Below are positions 58,817-64,000 of a DNA stretch of 64,000 nt, in pieces. The stretch covers positions 1 through 64,000 of the forward strand of contig JAOALB010000085.1 in NCBI GenBank assembly GCA_025331125.1. The letters are read 5' to 3'. Made by a program: the position numbers and the translations under genes. The DNA is from Mycogone perniciosa. Its lineage: Eukaryota > Ascomycota > Sordariomycetes > Hypocreales > Hypocreaceae. The first letter of the stretch is position 1. Every line of letters starts with the position of its first letter. Below the pieces are notes generated by a model. The model was given only the letters and a program-made list of their open reading frames with translations, did not search any database and was not told the DNA's origin.

Positions 58817-59356
58817 TCCTTTCTTTATAATATACTTATTCTAATATTTCTTTATATTATTAACGTTTACTTTAAGGAATTATAATATTAATACTAGGAG
58901 GTTTAGCTAGATAAACGTCTTATCGAGATTCGCTTCTTTTATTCGCGAATACTTATAGGGAAGGTTTTATCGGGGGTAACTAATATACCCAATACATTTA
59001 TAGTCCTTTTTACTAGCTTACCTAAATATAGTTAATTACTTATTTAAGCAACTATTAAATTAAAGAGGCATAAGACTATAAAGATAAATAAATAGACTTA
59101 ATTTAATAAAGACTAACCTGTATTCTCCTTTAATATATTACCTTTACTTATGTTTTTATAGCCGTTAAGGTACAAAGACGTAACTGTTAATTACTTTCGA
59201 CTGCAGATATTATAATTAAATAATTCGCAGTATCTTTTAGCCTTTATATTACTCAATTACGGCTTTATGGTTCTATTAAGAGCGCGGTTCCTGCGCTCTA
59301 TTCCGGTTATTGTTAGTGTATATATGTGTTTAGAGCGCTGATTCCCCCTCGACAAA
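58812..59356 (+). mobile_element. Inverted Gypsy C end (C3): 3' LTR with 150 bases of interior
   Basis: The LTR at 58966-59356 (391 bases, the same as C2) ends CCCCCTCGACAAA, with 154 bases of the adjoining interior at 58812-58965. It is the mirror image of the C2 end. The purine tract reads AGGGAAGG before TTTTATCGGGGG. It lies inside an LTR-B copy. It is much less RIP-mutated than C1. Confidence 0.85.
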
Positions 59357-59528
59357 GTAGCTAGTCCTAGCTTAATTGTTATTGTTAAAGATAATAGAAA
59401 TTTCCTGACTTATACTAAAGTTCCTTTAAAGCTCGGTCCTAGCGTTAGGCCTAATTCTAGGTCTAGCCAGAATAGGAAGGTTACCTAAATACATTAAAAT
59501 CCTTGCTTTTTAGCCCTCCTTTTTAATA
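59357..59528 (-). repeat. LTR-B fragment cut by C3
   Basis: It matches the first 170 or so bases of LTR B in reverse orientation, ending TTTTTAATA. The remainder of this LTR is missing from the window. Confidence 0.78.
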
Positions 59529-62500
59529 AAAGGTATAATTAATATTTTAAAAAGGCTAAACTTTATAATAAACGCTATTTTTTATATATCCCTTTTAATA
59601 ATATAAAGGTTATTAAATATAATAATAATATTAAGTTTTATATATACTTTTATATAACTTAAAGTATTAAATGTTTCCTAGATTAATAGTAATTAGTATT
59701 AACTTTTAATAATAATATTATTGAATTTTTTATAGTTTTAATAAATATAAATATTACTTTTTAATTTTGTAATTAAAAAAGGGGAATAGTATATTATATT
59801 TTATAATTTATAAATAAATCCTTTTATTAAATTATTATTTAAGTATTCTTTTATTATTTATAGTTTATTAAATAAAAATAGTTTATTCTTTTAATTTAAA
59901 AGGTTTTCTTTTAATAATATTTTAATTTTATAGTTTTAAGTTTATTATAAAAAAAGTTTATTTACTGTCTTTAAGAGGAAAGTATTATATAAATTATATA
60001 ATTAAAATAGCAGTTTCTTTACAATATTTAATTTATGAAATTTAAATTTCTTTATTATAAATTCCTTTATACTAACAGCTATAATCTTTTTTAATTATAT
60101 TAAAAAGTAATATCTATTAATAAAGTTACTTATTCTTTTTAATAATATTATTTTTATATTAATACAATCTTTTTATTTTATAAATTTCTATTTAAAATAT
60201 ACATTTAAAAGCTTTCATAAACTAATAGGCATTAATTCTTTAATTCTAATCGTTTAATTAATTTCTTTTTAAGTTACTTTTATTATATAAATATATAATT
60301 AACAATAAAAGGTAATAAAGTTTATAGCTGCTATTATTTATATATTTATTATATTTAAATATACTTTTTAATTTTAAAGTTTAATTTAACTTTATAGAAA
60401 TAATATATTAAAAAGTAATAGTAATAGCTTTAATAAAAGTGTTCTTTTTTATTATTAACTATAAATGATAAAAGTAGGCAATAGCTTTATATATATTTGA
60501 TTTAAAATTATTTATACTTATACTTTTTTATTATTCATTTTATTATATTTATAAACTATATAGTAATTTTAATTGAACATTAAAGTTTATAGAATATATA
60601 ATTTATAAGCTCCCTCTTTTATAAAACTATAATTTTCTTTTTTTAAAGTATCTTTCACTATTAATTGCTAATAATATATACTGTTTATATTAACTTTAAT
60701 AAAGTTACATTTTGTTTTAACTATTATTAAAATTTATATACAGCTAGGTATATTTTTTTTAGAAAGTAATAATTTTAATAGTAATAGAATTTAAAAGTAA
60801 TAGTTAACTTTTTTTAATTAATATTAAAGTTATATTTCTTTAATTATAAAGTATTAAAGATAATAAATATATTATTAAAAATATTTGTAAAAAAAAAAGG
60901 TAAAGTCTTTTATAAAGGCTAATTATAGTTTATATAATAAAGAATTTTAAAATTTTATTAACTATACTTTTATTAATAAAAAGGAGGTTTTTAATAAATA
61001 ATAGTTATTAAATAATAATATTAAATTATTTAATAAAAGCGCAGCTAATAAAAGCTTAAAGTATATAACTGCTATTTATTAAAGCCTTTATATTAATATA
61101 AATATTATATATAAATAATAATATGATCTATATTAATCGGGATTCATTATTTATTAATTTCAATCTAAAGGGTCTTTAATTAAAAAGGCAGTAGTAAATT
61201 TATTTTAAAATAATAATACTATTTATAGTTAACTTTTATTTATAACTTTTAATAAAAGTTAATTTCTCTTTTAATTTATAAATTAAATTTAAGTTTTTAA
61301 TAAATATAGCTAGCTAAATTAAAATAGGCTAAAGGTTAATAAAGCAGTATTATTATTATTATCTTTATTAATATTTAAAGAAGGTATATTATTTAAAGTT
61401 TGAATTTATAGGTTAATTAATTATTATATATAGTATTAATATATTATTAAGGTTTAATTATTATATTTTACTAAACTATTTTATTTTTAGCTTTAAAGTG
61501 CTGCTAGGTTAAAGTATAGTTAAGATAGTTAAATTTAATAATTTCATTTTATATTTAATATAAATTTCCTTAATATACATTTAACTGCTTTTTCTTATTA
61601 TATTTATTAAAGCTATAGTTTACTTTTTTATAGTAAACGTTAAGTCTTTTAATAATATATTTTTTGCGAGAGATTTAAAGGTAAAGTAATATAATATATA
61701 TAATATTTAGCTATATTAGGCTATTAGTTAGTATTAAGGCAGTGGCTTAGTTATTTATTTAATTATTTTACTAGTATTAATAATATTATTACTGCTGTTA
61801 ATAGCTTTATTAATATTTATTTATTTAAATAGTATAGAAAATATTATAATAAATGCTTTTTTAAAGTTTATTATAAATAGTTTAATAAAGTTAATATTTT
61901 TTAGTAAAGTTATTAAAGTCTTCAATAATAATATTAAAGTCTTTTTATTATAGTTAATATATATTTCCTCTTAAAAGATTTATAATATATAAAACTATTT
62001 TAAATTTAATTAAAAAGATTAATTAATTATTTATAAAAATAATATTAATTTAAAAATATTAATAAATATACTTTTATTAATATTTAATAATATCCTTTTA
62101 TTTATTATTAAATTATTTAAAGTTTTTAATTTAATAGTAATTAAATACATTATTATTCTTGAAGTTTAATAGTAAAGCTATATTTAAAGCTTTAATTTAC
62201 GCTTTAATTTATACTTTCAGATTTTAATTCTTAACTCTTTATTTTAAAATTTCTTATCTAAAGGTTTATTTTTATTTTTTTTATTAAGCTAAGCCTTTAT
62301 TTATTATACAAGTAAAAGATAAAATTAATAATAAAGGTTATTATCTTTAATAATTATATTTATTAAGTATATATAATTCCTATTTATATTAGATTTTTAT
62401 AGGGTTTTAAAAAAGAAAAGGAAAGGTATTAGCTTTATAGCTAAAACTATAGTTTAATTAATTACTTAATATACTATTAATATCCTATAGTAAAAGTCAT

Positions 62501-62662
62501 TAATCCTAATAGGGCAAAAGGATATACTATACTAGGTTTAACTATAGTATTACTAATATATATACTAGCTTCCCTATATAGTATTTTATTACCTTAATAG
62601 GTATAGTCTTTTAGCTTTACTTCTATTAGCAGGTTAAAGAGATATAAGAATCTTGCGTAACA
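59529..62662 (-). mobile_element. Gypsy family G, minus-strand copy (G2)
   Basis: On the minus strand the copy starts TGTTACGCAAG at 62662, identical to the start of the G1 LTR. It continues through a leader and a gag region (about 62530-61800) that aligns base for base with G1 31970-32880 apart from RIP changes. The remaining DNA to 59529 should be downstream gag/pol but no motif could be read. It is truncated on the left by LTR B. Confidence 0.62.
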
Positions 62663-64000
62663 TATTAAATAATCAAAGTTAACCTTAAAGGCTAGTCTTA
62701 TCGATTTATAGGCGATTTAATAGTAAGCTGTAAGTAAATCCTTTATAGGATTAAAGAGAGATAAAGGAAAGAATTAAACAATTAGTATTAAAGCTTTATA
62801 TTACAGTTAATTAGGCTTTTTAATAGTATAGGTATATTTTAGTAAAGAAATTAAAAGCTTATACTATTTAAAGGAAGTAGTTATAGCTAGTCTTTAACAA
62901 ATAAAAGGTTAATTTATAGATTTAAAAGGCTAGTCCCTGTTATTATACTTTATTAATCTTTTTATTATAAAAGATATAGTTATATATTTTCTTTTGACTA
63001 TAACTATAGTTTAGTATTATATCTTTATATTAATAGCGCTTATAATACAATATAAAGTCTTTATATTAAGATTTAATAAATAAAAAATAATAAAATTCCT
63101 TTTATACAATTATTATTTTTTAAAATATTTTAAATTAATAGTTAATTTAAATAAATAGTATATATTAAATTTATTCTCCTATTATTAACCTTTAAAGCTA
63201 GATTTTAATGTTAATTAAGCTTTTTATTAAAAGAAAGTTGATATAAATATTATATTAAATAATATTAATTATTTATAGTTTAATTTTATAAATTAATCTA
63301 TAGCTCTATTACCTTGTATCCATTAATAATTAAAGTATTATTTAATATATATTCTTTTTGATAATTACTTTTATGTTTTTAAAATTTAATAAAAATTTAC
63401 TATAATATATTTAACGTATACCTTTTAAATAATATATTATAGTTATATTATTTAAATAAATAACAATATGTTTTACATTATTATTATTAATTAAAGTACC
63501 TTTAAATCTTTTTAATACTTTAACTGCTTTACTATTAAATACTTTTATTAAATTAAATTAACTATATTTATTTATAATCTTTTTATTATTTTACTATATT
63601 AAAAGACTATAAATAATTACTTTTATTCAAGTATAAACTATTTATAAATACTATTATATTTTAAAGTATTATTATAATTATTTATTTATTAAATTCTCTT
63701 ATAGCTTTAACTTTAGTGTTTAAAAAAAGGTTTAAAATTTAATTAATTTAAATAAAACATTTAATTTTAAATAGCTTTTTATAAATTATATAATATAGTA
63801 TAACTGTATTATAGTTATCAAAGTAGTATATTTATATAGGTATTAATTAAAGCAGGTCCTGTAAATTAGAGGATATTAGTTATTTAATAATAATAATTTA
63901 ATATTAAATTAAAGCTTTTAAGTATTAAAGAGTAATATTATTAAAAGGATCCTGCTGTTTTTATATAAAATTAATATAGAAGTTATTTTTAATATTAAAA
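62663..64000. other. AT-rich unassigned DNA
   Basis: RIP-saturated. A somewhat less mutated stretch runs from about 62440 to 62960. No reading frame, LTR or known motif was recognised. It is the DNA into which G2 inserted, or part of another element. Confidence 0.4.

Noticed and set aside
48190..59356. DNA transposon with about 390-base terminal inverted repeats
   Set aside because: The same repeat occurs in direct orientation at both ends of C1 with a primer site and purine tract, so it is an LTR. The inverted arrangement comes from the T-tract junction.
1..64000. Mitochondrial or bacterial origin suggested by very low GC
   Set aside because: LTR retrotransposons with chromodomain, HET domain, RIP-type stops and the fungal membrane protein place it in a nuclear ascomycete genome.

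Overview
The window looks like a filamentous ascomycete (Pezizomycotina) chromosome: a small low-copy island with normal base composition beside a very large AT-rich block of nested, dead retrotransposons. The AT-rich block carries the signature of repeat-induced point mutation (RIP). C-to-T and G-to-A transitions saturate the repeats, CA dinucleotides are depleted, TA is abundant, and conserved Gln, Arg and Trp positions in transposon genes have become stop codons. I could not count dinucleotides, so RIP is read by eye from the pattern and from aligned repeat copies.

Left end (1-6058). A RIP-destroyed heterokaryon-incompatibility (HET) domain gene occupies roughly 200-1345 on the minus strand. 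It abuts the truncated 5' end of a Gypsy element (family A, 1386-2364). Next comes a gene island (2365-5700) holding the one convincing host gene, a multi-pass membrane protein (2705-3667, minus). It also holds a degenerate 31-32 bp minisatellite (4377-4660), an orphan C-terminal exon-like frame (4704-4883) and LTR pieces. A solo LTR with a perfect target duplication (5706-6058) marks a sharp compositional edge.

Right of 6058 almost everything is retrotransposon. Order: a Gypsy fragment (family G, 6064-7384); an LTR-B fragment; a 12.0 kb Gypsy element C1 (7760-19777, CTAG duplication); a non-LTR (LINE) relic whose parts lie at about 19782-22794 and 30918-31600, split by solo LTR B and by Gypsy A3 (22800-30917, AATAA duplication); a Gypsy G1 5' end (31601-32880) holding a complete 443 bp miniature LTR element (TRIM, 32262-32704); a Copia element E (32881-46449) with a complete chromodomain Gypsy F (38156-44738, CTTTT duplication) inserted in its RNase H region; a tandem 3' fragment of the same Copia (46450-48189); a truncated C2 (48190-58756) holding Gypsy A2 (50304-57964); a T-tract junction with an inverted C end (C3); an LTR-B fragment; and a minus-strand G copy (G2) running into unassigned AT-rich DNA.

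Reverse transcriptase active sites can still be read in A2, A3, E and F, always with the Asp pair turned to Asn, and less clearly in C1. None of the pol genes can be functional. LTR pairs keep exactly equal lengths, so decay has been by substitution and not by deletion. The least obvious content is a set of antisense reading frames at the 3' ends of the Copia and Gypsy A elements. One of them, an AT-hook protein frame at 45502-45756, remains open and GC-rich inside RIP-ruined flanks.
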